A stretch of DNA of 7,793 nucleotides from Thermotoga sp. (GTDB taxonomy: Bacteria; Thermotogota; Thermotogae; B21-G9). The stretch lies in assembly GCA_003641545.1 (NCBI GenBank), contig QNAU01000056.1, forward strand, positions 1-7,793. Direction: 5' to 3'. Shown piece after piece: positions 1 through 5,966 of the stretch. The position numbers were made by a program, and so were the translations under genes. The notes beneath the pieces are model-generated. The model was not told the DNA's origin, made no database searches, and worked only from the letters and a program-made list of their open reading frames with translations. How positions within the stretch are numbered: the first letter of the stretch is position 1; each line of letters begins with the position of its first letter.

Positions 1-1408
1 CGAATTCATATTCCAAAAGATCGTAGGGATTCTTCAGAGACACGTGGATGACATTTCGTTTCATCTCAACTATCCTGTGAACCATGTTTTTGAATCTTTT
101 GACATCCTGCTCCGATCTGACAAGGGTGAAGATCAGAGCGATGTTCGCCATCAGAAATTCGTGATCCATCTCCACCACCTTTTCCGGATCGGGTTGGATC
201 AGCACAGGTCTCAGATCTCTGCTTTTCATCTCCTTCAGTATCATGTTCAGGAGGTTGTTTTCAACGTTGAAACAGATCATCACGAACTTATCTTCCCCAT
301 CGAGTTGGGGTAGTTCATCCCCGCATCTCGACACATGGAAGATGGATCTTCTCGAGATCTCATCTTCGAAATGAACATTCTCTTTCAAATTTAAGACTGC
401 CGTCACATCATGAGGGAATTCCGGCAGAGTCTCAATAAATTCTTCCAGCCTTTCCAAGCTTTTCTTCACCTTGCTTTCAGGGATCTCATGATTTTCCACC
501 GCATCCCTCAACGCAGAGATGGCTCTCATCTGATACTCGGGTGTATGACTCAGAAGTATCAGATCCGCTCCCGCTTTGAAGGATTCAACCGTTGCTTTCT
601 CTATTCCATACACCTCACTCATCGCCTTCATCTCCAAGCAATCCGTTATGATCACACCATCGAATCCGAATTCATTTCTCAGAATATCCGTTAAAAACAC
701 TTTTGAAAGTGTTCCAGGCTTTTCATCGAACTCCGGATGAAGAACGTGGGCAGTCATGACCATGTCGTATCCAACCGCATCGAGAACTCTTTTGAAAATG
801 GAGATATGGTTCTTAATGTAATCTTCCTTCTTCAACCAAACTCTGGGCAGATTTTCATGGCTATCGACTCTGGTTGGTCCATGTCCGGGGAAATGTTTGA
901 CGCATATCTTCAGTTTTCCCTTTTTCAACCCCTCTATGAATTTCGAGGAATAGACCACCACATCATCCGGTGAATCTGAGAATGATCTGATCCCTATGAC
1001 CGGATTGCCGGGGAGATTCACATCGAGAACAGGAGCGAAGATGGTGTTCACACCGACAGTTGAAAGCTCCTTCGAGAATACCTCTGCCTGCCTTCTCGCG
1101 TATTCCGGATCGTTTCCCGCTCTGATTCCCATCGCTGAAATGCCGATGGTGAACCCATCCCTCAGATGCGATGCTTCTCCTCCTTCCTGATCCACCGCGA
1201 TCATCAATTTTCTGTTGGAGAATTCCACGAGATTTCTCAAGGTGGACCAAAGTTGAATTGGGTCTGAACAGTTCCTTTGAAATAGGACGACACCGGAAAT
1301 TCCCATCTCCAGGAACTCGAATATCTCCCTTCCAATTTTCCCGCATCTTTCTCCGAATCCAAAGATGAAAAATTTTGGCGTCATCTCCGCTATCTTTCTT
1401 CCCATCAT
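1..1408 (-). CDS. nagZ: Glycoside hydrolase family 3, NagZ-type beta-N-acetylglucosaminidase (3' end beyond window)
   Basis: I translated this frame by hand: 469 codons are open from the ATG at 1408 to the left edge, with no stop. Family hallmarks are in order: DQEGG at residues 73-77, an FAPVLDVN stretch at 124-131, NPVIGIRSF at 135-143, KHFPGHG at 171-177, and D182-S-H184, the Asp-His pair that serves as general acid/base in NagZ enzymes. The probable nucleophile is D256 in TDCLEM (255-260). Residues after about 330 form a second, less conserved domain. There is no signal peptide, so the enzyme should be cytoplasmic and release terminal N-acetylglucosamine from imported chitobiose-like or muropeptide sugars (inference). 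The upstream GAGGGTGG is a plausible ribosome site for ATG 1408 or ATG 1405. The gene is transcribed divergently from a sugar ABC importer, which supports a catabolic role. Oddities are Glu instead of the usual Arg after DQEGG, and Cys in TDC where SDD/TDD is common. Family assignment is firm, substrate is not. Confidence 0.93.
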   Translation of the reverse strand, partial: MMGRKIAEMTPKFFIFGFGERCGKIGREIFEFLEMGISGVVLFQRNCSDPIQLWSTLRNLVEFSNRKLMIAVDQEGGEASHLRDGFTIGISAMGIRAGNDPEYARRQAEVFSKELSTVGVNTIFAPVLDVNLPGNPVIGIRSFSDSPDDVVVYSSKFIEGLKKGKLKICVKHFPGHGPTRVDSHENLPRVWLKKEDYIKNHISIFKRVLDAVGYDMVMTAHVLHPEFDEKPGTLSKVFLTDILRNEFGFDGVIITDCLEMKAMSEVYGIEKATVESFKAGADLILLSHTPEYQMRAISALRDAVENHEIPESKVKKSLERLEEFIETLPEFPHDVTAVLNLKENVHFEDEISRRSIFHVSRCGDELPQLDGEDKFVMICFNVENNLLNMILKEMKSRDLRPVLIQPDPEKVVEMDHEFLMANIALIFTLVRSEQDVKRFKNMVHRIVEMKRNVIHVSLKNPYDLLEYEF

Positions 1409-1436
1409 CCCACCCTCTGATTCATTCTTGGTTAAA

Positions 1437-1466
1437 ATCATACCAAATTTGGTGTGGAACTCTCCA
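1437..1466 (-). promoter_or_regulatory. Possible promoter of the GH3 gene
   Basis: On the minus strand a TATGAT (1442-1437) matches five of six bases of the -10 consensus. It lies 18 bases from TGGAGA (1466-1461), which matches four of six of the -35 consensus. Transcription would start near 1430, giving a leader of about 20 bases. The -35 match is weak, so this is tentative. The palindrome at 1442-1453 touches the -10 and fills part of the spacer. Confidence 0.4.
1442..1453. promoter_or_regulatory. 12-bp perfect palindrome, candidate operator
   Basis: ACCAAATTTGGT is a perfect 12-base palindrome in the divergent control region, next to the candidate -10 of the minus-strand promoter and within its spacer. 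This is a usual place for a repressor to block RNA polymerase. Another TTGGT lies at 1428-1432 and could pair with the left half of the palindrome. No regulator gene is in the window, so the binding protein is unknown. A sugar-responsive ROK or LacI family repressor would fit the context (inference). Confidence 0.45.
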
Positions 1467-1490
1467 ACTTCCAATCCGATATGAACCTGG

Positions 1491-1519
1491 ATGAGAAATT
1501 TTTTTCGGAATGTTATAAT
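1491..1519 (+). promoter_or_regulatory. Promoter of the phosphoesterase-transporter operon
   Basis: A perfect TATAAT -10 (1514-1519) is preceded by TGT, giving an extended -10 (TGn). A -35 ATGAGA (1491-1496), matching four of six consensus bases, lies 17 bases upstream. Transcription would start near 1526, leaving a leader of about 55 bases before the GTG at 1581. This is the best sigma-70-type promoter I see in the window and the likely start of the five-gene operon. Confidence 0.7.
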
Positions 1520-1522
1520 TCC
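1507..1522. promoter_or_regulatory. Inverted repeat over the -10 box, candidate operator
   Basis: GGAAT (1507-1511) and ATTCC (1518-1522) are exact inverted repeats separated by six bases, and the dyad contains most of the TATAAT box. A protein bound here would cover the -10 and block transcription of the operon. The five-base arms are short, so chance is possible. Confidence 0.35.
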
Positions 1523-1534
1523 AGTGGTGTTATA

Positions 1535-1549
1535 GATTGAATTTCAATC
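1535..1549. promoter_or_regulatory. 15-bp perfect dyad just downstream of the predicted transcription start
   Basis: GATTGAA (1535-1541) and TTCAATC (1543-1549) are exact inverted repeats around one central T. The site begins about nine bases after the predicted transcription start of the operon, a common repressor position. In RNA it could also form a five-base-pair hairpin with a five-base loop in the leader. A DNA operator seems more likely than a functional RNA hairpin at high temperature (inference). Confidence 0.45.
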
Positions 1550-1560
1550 CATTCGATATC

Positions 1561-1576
1561 ATCACCGGGAGGTGGT
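1561..1576 (+). promoter_or_regulatory. Ribosome binding site inside a small hairpin
   Basis: GGGAGGTG (1567-1574) is a strong Shine-Dalgarno sequence and sets the start of the phosphoesterase at GTG 1581 rather than the in-frame GTG at 1572, which lies inside it. ATCACC (1561-1566) can pair with GGTGGT (1571-1576), including one U-G pair, closing a GGGA loop of the GNRA type. The hairpin would hold part of the ribosome site. Confidence 0.5.
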
Positions 1577-1580
1577 CGAC

Positions 1581-2903
1581 GTGAAAAAGGTTATTTCTTT
1601 CATCCTCATCGTGCTTTTGATCGTGTCAGTGTTTTCCAAGGTGATCAAAAGCGATGATGTGGGGAAATGGGCTACAAAGGGAGTTGGGAAGGATAGTTTC
1701 ACATTCATCATCTTCGGTGACAGCAGACCGACTTCACCCTCGAGACCCATGCCGGACGATCTTCTCTCGAGGATACTTCAGGAGATATCCCTCATACATC
1801 CGGATTTTGTCATACACACGGGAGACATGATAGTTGGATATACGGATACGTTGGATCAAGCTAAGGAAGAGTTCTCAAGCTTTCTCAAATTACTCTACAC
1901 ATACGCTCCGGATGTTGATTTTCTCTTCGTTCCAGGAAATCACGAATTGAAGCCGAGCGAGGAGATAGCGAATCTGTACAGGAAACTTTTCGGTGAAAAA
2001 CTGTATTACGATTTCGAATACGGTAACTCTCACTTCATCATGTTGAACATGAACTTTCCTTCTTCCCTGCTTCAAAAGGGTCAAAAATATGGATTTTACA
2101 ACGCCAACGATGGTTTGCACACTCTCGGGATGGTGGATTGGACTAAGGAAGTCTTGAAAAAACCAAGCACTCACAAATTCGTTGTTGGGCATGTTCCCGC
2201 CTTCTCCGCGTTAACGCCGGATTTTGCCTTCAAACACACCAAATCTTTTGACAACAAGGAAAACAGGGATACCTTCGTGGAACTCCTGACTTCGAACGAT
2301 GTCGACGCCTACTTTGCCGGACATGAACACCTAACATACGTTAGAAAGATCGGGGATACCTTGTTCTTCACCCTCGGTGGAGGAGGAGCTCCAATATACA
2401 CACCTGTTTCCGGAGGATACGGTGTGAATGCGGGAGGAAAGCCATATGACAAGGTCACGTTCGATCCAAGATTCGATCATGGTGGACATGCGAAGGGTTA
2501 TCATTTTGATCTGCACGTGCCAGCTGGGGCACTTGGAATCTTCGCCTACATGATCGTGACGGTCAACGGCGATGATGTGTCTTACGAACTGGTCGTCCCA
2601 TTCAGCTACAGCGTTAAATACGTGAAGGGGAACGATGGTGTCAACGACGAAGCGATCGCCATAGTCGCCAACAGGACGGCTTATCCAAGAACCCTCAGAG
2701 GTTTGACCTTCATCATGCCCTATTCTGAGAATGGATATGAGGTTTCAGCAACCTATGTGAGTTGGGGAAGGCAGGTCAAACCCGCCAAGATCCAGCCAAA
2801 AATCGTGGAGGTGAAGAAGATCGACGACTACAGGGCTAAAGTCAGAGTGGAGGTGACAGTACCAGCGGGTGATTCTCTCGACGTCGTCTTGAAGGCGAAA
2901 TGA
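1581..2903 (+). CDS. Exported calcineurin-like metallophosphoesterase
   Basis: Starting at GTG 1581, seven bases after a strong ribosome site, the protein has 440 residues. Residues 2-20 are a hydrophobic export signal or membrane anchor with a KK start, so the enzyme should act outside the cytoplasmic membrane. The metallophosphoesterase motifs are in order: GDSR (D47), GD (D82), PGNHE (N120, H121), GHVP (H204) and GHEH (H248, H250). These are the ligands of a two-metal centre that hydrolyses phosphate esters. The first motif has Arg in the usual D-x-H position. After about residue 260 there is a glycine-rich stretch, and the C-terminal third looks beta-rich and has no catalytic motif I recognise; it may bind the substrate. 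It is the first gene of the probable operon, 67 bases before the sugar-binding protein, with a terminator-like hairpin between. The substrate is unknown: a phosphorylated sugar, nucleotide or phosphodiester of an envelope polymer are all possible. Confidence 0.9.
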   Translation: MKKVISFILIVLLIVSVFSKVIKSDDVGKWATKGVGKDSFTFIIFGDSRPTSPSRPMPDDLLSRILQEISLIHPDFVIHTGDMIVGYTDTLDQAKEEFSSFLKLLYTYAPDVDFLFVPGNHELKPSEEIANLYRKLFGEKLYYDFEYGNSHFIMLNMNFPSSLLQKGQKYGFYNANDGLHTLGMVDWTKEVLKKPSTHKFVVGHVPAFSALTPDFAFKHTKSFDNKENRDTFVELLTSNDVDAYFAGHEHLTYVRKIGDTLFFTLGGGGAPIYTPVSGGYGVNAGGKPYDKVTFDPRFDHGGHAKGYHFDLHVPAGALGIFAYMIVTVNGDDVSYELVVPFSYSVKYVKGNDGVNDEAIAIVANRTAYPRTLRGLTFIMPYSENGYEVSATYVSWGRQVKPAKIQPKIVEVKKIDDYRAKVRVEVTVPAGDSLDVVLKAK

Positions 2904-2910
2904 TCTTCAT

Positions 2911-2936
2911 GGGAGGGGAATGGCTCCCCTTCTTTT
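2911..2936 (+). terminator. Terminator-like hairpin between phosphoesterase and binding-protein genes
   Basis: AGGGGA (2914-2919) pairs exactly with TCCCCT (2925-2930) across a five-base loop. The stem can extend by G-U and G-C pairs to 2912/2932, and a T-rich run ends at 2936. This resembles an intrinsic terminator. I see no convincing promoter between it and the next gene, so it is more likely a partial terminator or attenuator inside the operon, or a structure that stabilises the mRNA. Confidence 0.5.
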
Positions 2937-2948
2937 CCACGGAAAAGA
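2931..2948. repeat. 18-bp dyad upstream of the sugar-binding protein gene
   Basis: TCTTTTCC (2931-2938) and GGAAAAGA (2941-2948) are exact inverted repeats separated by two bases, and end seven bases before the ribosome site of the next gene. The left arm is also the T-rich tail of the preceding terminator-like hairpin. It could be a protein operator in DNA, or an RNA hairpin with a six-base loop if the two innermost pairs open. Confidence 0.5.
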
Positions 2949-2970
2949 TTCTCTGAAAGGAGGAATTCAC

Positions 2971-4233
2971 ATGAAATTGAGATTTTTGGTTCTTTCTTTG
3001 CTGATCTTTCTGTTCTCCTTTCTCATCGCCGAAGAAATAACGCTCAACATGATTCAGGTTTTCACGAGCCCGTTGAGAACCAAGGTTCTGGAGAAGATAA
3101 TAAGCGACTTTGAAAAAATGCATCCCGGTGTGAAGATCAACCTCATATCCCCACCTTATGAAACTGCATATCAGAAGATCTATCTCATGGTGAGCACGAA
3201 TCAACCGCTGGACATAGTCGAAGTTGGAGACTGGTCCCTGAGCTCACTTGCGAGTATGGGTAAACTCGAGAATTTGGAACCTTACATAGCCAAGTGGGAG
3301 GATAAGAAGTATCTCCTGCCGGGTGTTCTCGATTCCGCGAGGATATACAAAGGAACAGCCTATCTGATACCAAACGCAGTCTACGTTAAAGCCCTCTTCT
3401 ACAGAAAGGACATACTGGAGAAATACGGTTATAAAGAACCACCCAAGACCGTCGAGGAAATGTACGAGATGGCTAAGAATATCACCGATCCTTCCAAGAA
3501 TCAATACGGTTTCGATTTCAGAGGTAAAGGCTTCCCAACCGCGTTCATAGACCTGATAATGACCTCATACTTTGATGACATAGATCCGAGCAACATGTAT
3601 CTCACGAAAGATGGAAAGCTGATATTCGAAGATCCGAGAGCGAAGAAGGGGCTCGAAATGTACGTGAAACTCTACAGAGACACCGCTCCAAGGGATTCCA
3701 TAAATTGGGGTTTCGATGAGCAAGTCAACGCATTCGCTTCAGGTATAACTCCTCTACTTTACCAGGATCCCGACACGTTGGGACTCTTGAAGGATACCCT
3801 GCCGAAGGAAAAATTCGGAATAGCTCCCCTACCCGTTGGACCGTCTGGAAAAGCTTATCCAACATTTGGATTCGCTGGATGGGGTATAACGAGTTATTCG
3901 AAACACAAGGATCTCGCCTGGGAATTCATAAAGTACTTCAACAGTCCTGAGGTAAACGCATACTGGTGTAAGGAATACGGAGCACTTCCGGTGGACAAGA
4001 GGGTTTACGACATGGATCCATATTTCAACAGTGAATTCTTCTACGGTTGGAAGTACATGTTCAATCATCCTGAGATCTACCAATTCACCGCATACCCTCT
4101 CGCGAATGAGAAATGGGGCGAGTGGAACAATCTTCATGAGAAGACCATGCAGAAGGTCCTGCTCGGAAAGATGAGCATAGATGAAGTCCTGAAAAAATGG
4201 GCTGATTTTTGGAAGAAGGCAGGGTTGAAATAA
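2971..4233 (+). CDS. Sugar ABC transporter substrate-binding protein, family 1
   Basis: The start at ATG 2971 is fixed by AAAGGAGG (2956-2963) seven bases upstream and by the signal peptide it exposes: a KLR start, hydrophobic residues 4-19, and probable cleavage after A20. The mature protein of about 400 residues is a family 1 solute-binding protein. It shows an early DFEKMHPGV segment (residues 46-54), DIVEV at 81-85, a YLIP...LFYRKDILEKYG segment (131-153) matching the usual YalP...YYnkdlfek pattern, and an NAFASG segment (253-258). There is no lipobox cysteine, so it should be a free periplasmic protein rather than a lipoprotein. It captures a carbohydrate for the two permeases that follow directly. 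The MIQVFTSP start of the mature protein and the nearby NagZ-type hydrolase suggest an N-acetylglucosamine-containing oligosaccharide, but no ligand residue proves this. Confidence 0.94.
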   Translation: MKLRFLVLSLLIFLFSFLIAEEITLNMIQVFTSPLRTKVLEKIISDFEKMHPGVKINLISPPYETAYQKIYLMVSTNQPLDIVEVGDWSLSSLASMGKLENLEPYIAKWEDKKYLLPGVLDSARIYKGTAYLIPNAVYVKALFYRKDILEKYGYKEPPKTVEEMYEMAKNITDPSKNQYGFDFRGKGFPTAFIDLIMTSYFDDIDPSNMYLTKDGKLIFEDPRAKKGLEMYVKLYRDTAPRDSINWGFDEQVNAFASGITPLLYQDPDTLGLLKDTLPKEKFGIAPLPVGPSGKAYPTFGFAGWGITSYSKHKDLAWEFIKYFNSPEVNAYWCKEYGALPVDKRVYDMDPYFNSEFFYGWKYMFNHPEIYQFTAYPLANEKWGEWNNLHEKTMQKVLLGKMSIDEVLKKWADFWKKAGLK

Positions 4234-4242
4234 AGTTTGAAG

Positions 4243-5124
4243 ATGAGGCTCAAAAGGTTTCTCTTTATTTTCTCCCTCATGATCCCCACCCTGGGCTTGG
4301 TGGGGATCTTGAGTTTCTACCCCACTTTGAAAGGAATAATCTTATCATTCCAGAATTACACTGTCTTCACGTTCAACAGAATAGAATTCATCGGATTCGA
4401 CAATTACATCGAAGTATTCGAAGATCCCGTTTTTCCCGAGATAGTGAAGAACACGATATTCTGGATTCTCTTCTCCGTGTTGTTTCAATTCCTTCTCGGA
4501 TTTTCCTTGGCTCTCCTGATGTGGAAACCTTTCAGGGGAAGAGGGATATATTCCGGTTTGGTTTTCTACCCTTGGGCATTGTCAGGTTTCGCCATAGGTC
4601 TCGTCTGGTCATGGCTCTTGAACGGTCAATTCGGTGTTGTGAACGATCTTCTCATGAAACTGCACATCATAAGGAACAACATCAACTTCCTATCGGATCC
4701 GAAAAAAGCCCTGTTTTCCGTGATTCTTGTGAACGTGTGGTATGGAATACCATTCTTCGCGATAATGATCCTTGCAGCACTTCAATCGATACCGAGATCC
4801 CTTCTCGAATCGGCAGATATAGATGGTGCGAACAGCATCGCGAAACTCTTCAAGATAGTAATCCCATACATAAAACCAACCATAGTTAACACGATCCTTC
4901 TCAGAATAATATGGGTGATGAACTTTCCAGATATAATCTACGGAATGACGAGGGGAGGCCCAGCGGACAGCACGAACATACTATCAGTCTACATGATAAA
5001 TATCGCCTATTACGAATCGAACTTCAGTAAATCATCTGCGGTCGGGGTGATAATACTCTCGATACTTTTCATCTACACAACTTTCTATTTGAAAATCACA
5101 TCCAAGGGGGAGTTCGAAATTTGA
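4243..5124 (+). CDS. CUT1-type sugar ABC transporter permease, MalF/UgpA-like
   Basis: This 293-residue membrane protein has about six hydrophobic segments, at roughly residues 7-25, 71-92, 105-126, 158-180, 213-235 and 266-284. The cytoplasmic EAA loop that docks on the ATPase is seen as ESADIDG (189-195) followed by IVIP, and TRGGP (246-250) is a hallmark of the MalF/UgpA partner. It starts nine bases after the binding-protein stop. ATG 4243 is chosen, but TTG 4237 in the same frame adds only two residues and cannot be excluded. No good Shine-Dalgarno precedes either start, so translation probably depends on coupling to the upstream gene. A perfect 10-base-pair hairpin occupies codons 13-22. 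Its stop overlaps the start of the second permease. Confidence 0.94.
   Translation: MRLKRFLFIFSLMIPTLGLVGILSFYPTLKGIILSFQNYTVFTFNRIEFIGFDNYIEVFEDPVFPEIVKNTIFWILFSVLFQFLLGFSLALLMWKPFRGRGIYSGLVFYPWALSGFAIGLVWSWLLNGQFGVVNDLLMKLHIIRNNINFLSDPKKALFSVILVNVWYGIPFFAIMILAALQSIPRSLLESADIDGANSIAKLFKIVIPYIKPTIVNTILLRIIWVMNFPDIIYGMTRGGPADSTNILSVYMINIAYYESNFSKSSAVGVIILSILFIYTTFYLKITSKGEFEI
4281..4308 (+). other. Perfect 10-bp stem-loop inside the first permease gene
   Basis: GATCCCCACC (4281-4290) pairs perfectly with GGTGGGGATC (4299-4308) around an eight-base loop. It lies within codons 13-22 of the permease, about 50 bases after the binding-protein stop codon. A GC-rich stem here could block 3'-to-5' exonucleases and so preserve binding-protein mRNA, or slow permease translation. 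It is not followed by a proper T run, so it is not a typical terminator. Confidence 0.6.
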
Positions 5125-5954
5125 GGGAGAAATTCTACATCAAAATCATCAGGTTGATCCTGTTGTCCATCTTTCTGATCTTTTCGGTGTTTCCGCTCGT
5201 ATGGATATTCCTGACATCCATAAAACCAGCGGATGAAGTTTACACATTCCCGGTGAGATACTTTCCTCGAGAACCGACTCTCGAAGCTTACAGATATCTG
5301 TTCTCATTCGCAAACTTTGGGGTATATTTCAAAAACAGTGTCATGGTTTCCATGACCGCATCGATCGTATCGACCTACTTTGCTCTGCTGAGTGGTTATG
5401 TCCTCGCGAGGAAAAAATTCAAATTCAAAAAACTCCTCATTTTGGCGCTCTTCTTCGCTCAAATGATCCCATCGTATCTGATAATGATCCCCCAGTATTC
5501 CATGTTCTCGAAACTTGGTTTGATAGATAAGCTCACAGGGATAACCATTGTTTACATGGGTATAGGCGCATCCTTCAGCACTATAATGGCGAGGGGCTTC
5601 TTCTTGAGGATACCAAGATCGCTCGAGGAGGCTGCCATGATCGATGGATGTTCCGAGGTATCCGCTCTGTTTAGAATAACCGTTCCACTCATGCTTCCAG
5701 GAATATCGGCTGTCTTCAGTTTCTCCTTCGTGAACACATGGAATGAACTTTTCACAGCAGTTCTATTTTTGAATTCCGATAGAAAGATGACCGTTCCAGT
5801 TGCTCTTTATTCTTTCATATCCAAGGCGGGGATAAAATGGAACGTTCTTTCCGCCGGTTTGGTCGTTGCACTTCTTCCAACGATGCTGGTTTTCGCGTTC
5901 GCTCAAAGATTCATCATACAGGGCTTGACTCAGGGATCGGTGAAGGAGGTGTGA
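5121..5954 (+). CDS. CUT1-type sugar ABC transporter permease, MalG/UgpE-like
   Basis: The start is TTG 5121, whose last two bases form the TGA stop of the first permease (TTGA overlap). AAGGGGGAG (5104-5112) sits eight bases upstream, supporting this start and translational coupling. The 277-residue product has about six membrane segments. The first is at residues 11-32, followed by the MalG-like FLTSIKPADE (30-39). The EAA loop reads EEAAMIDG (169-176), followed by ITVPLMLPG (186-194), then NTWNE (205-209) and a C-terminal QGLTQGSVK (267-275), all typical of the second permease of CUT1 importers. It pairs with the preceding permease to form the channel. The last codons (AAG GAG GTG TGA) also supply the ribosome site for the glycosyltransferase gene. 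Confidence 0.95.
   Translation: MREKFYIKIIRLILLSIFLIFSVFPLVWIFLTSIKPADEVYTFPVRYFPREPTLEAYRYLFSFANFGVYFKNSVMVSMTASIVSTYFALLSGYVLARKKFKFKKLLILALFFAQMIPSYLIMIPQYSMFSKLGLIDKLTGITIVYMGIGASFSTIMARGFFLRIPRSLEEAAMIDGCSEVSALFRITVPLMLPGISAVFSFSFVNTWNELFTAVLFLNSDRKMTVPVALYSFISKAGIKWNVLSAGLVVALLPTMLVFAFAQRFIIQGLTQGSVKEV
5943..5951 (+). promoter_or_regulatory. Ribosome binding site for the glycosyltransferase, embedded in permease codons
   Basis: AAGGAGGTG is a near-perfect Shine-Dalgarno sequence formed by the last three sense codons of the permease. The first in-frame start of the next gene, GTG 5967, is about 16 bases beyond GGAGGT, which is long. No start codon in the glycosyltransferase frame lies closer, since the frame is closed by the permease stop at 5952. 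Confidence 0.55.
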
Positions 5955-5966
5955 ACACATCGCGGG

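Noticed and set aside
44..973. Several plus-strand open frames of 78-94 codons
   Set aside because: All are antisense to the continuous GH3 gene, lack ribosome sites and show compositions rich in His and Phe typical of antisense shadows.
963..1346. 127-codon open frame on the minus strand
   Set aside because: It is out of frame with the GH3 coding sequence that covers the same bases and carries all catalytic motifs.
2920..2970. 17-residue upstream extension of the sugar-binding protein
   Set aside because: It would place the terminator-like hairpin and ribosome site inside the gene and hide the signal peptide; ATG 2971 has AAAGGAGG at ideal spacing.
4209..4889. 226-codon open frame on the plus strand
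   Set aside because: It lies in another frame of the well-supported permease, is rich in Arg, His and Ser with no domain or ribosome site, and looks like a shadow.
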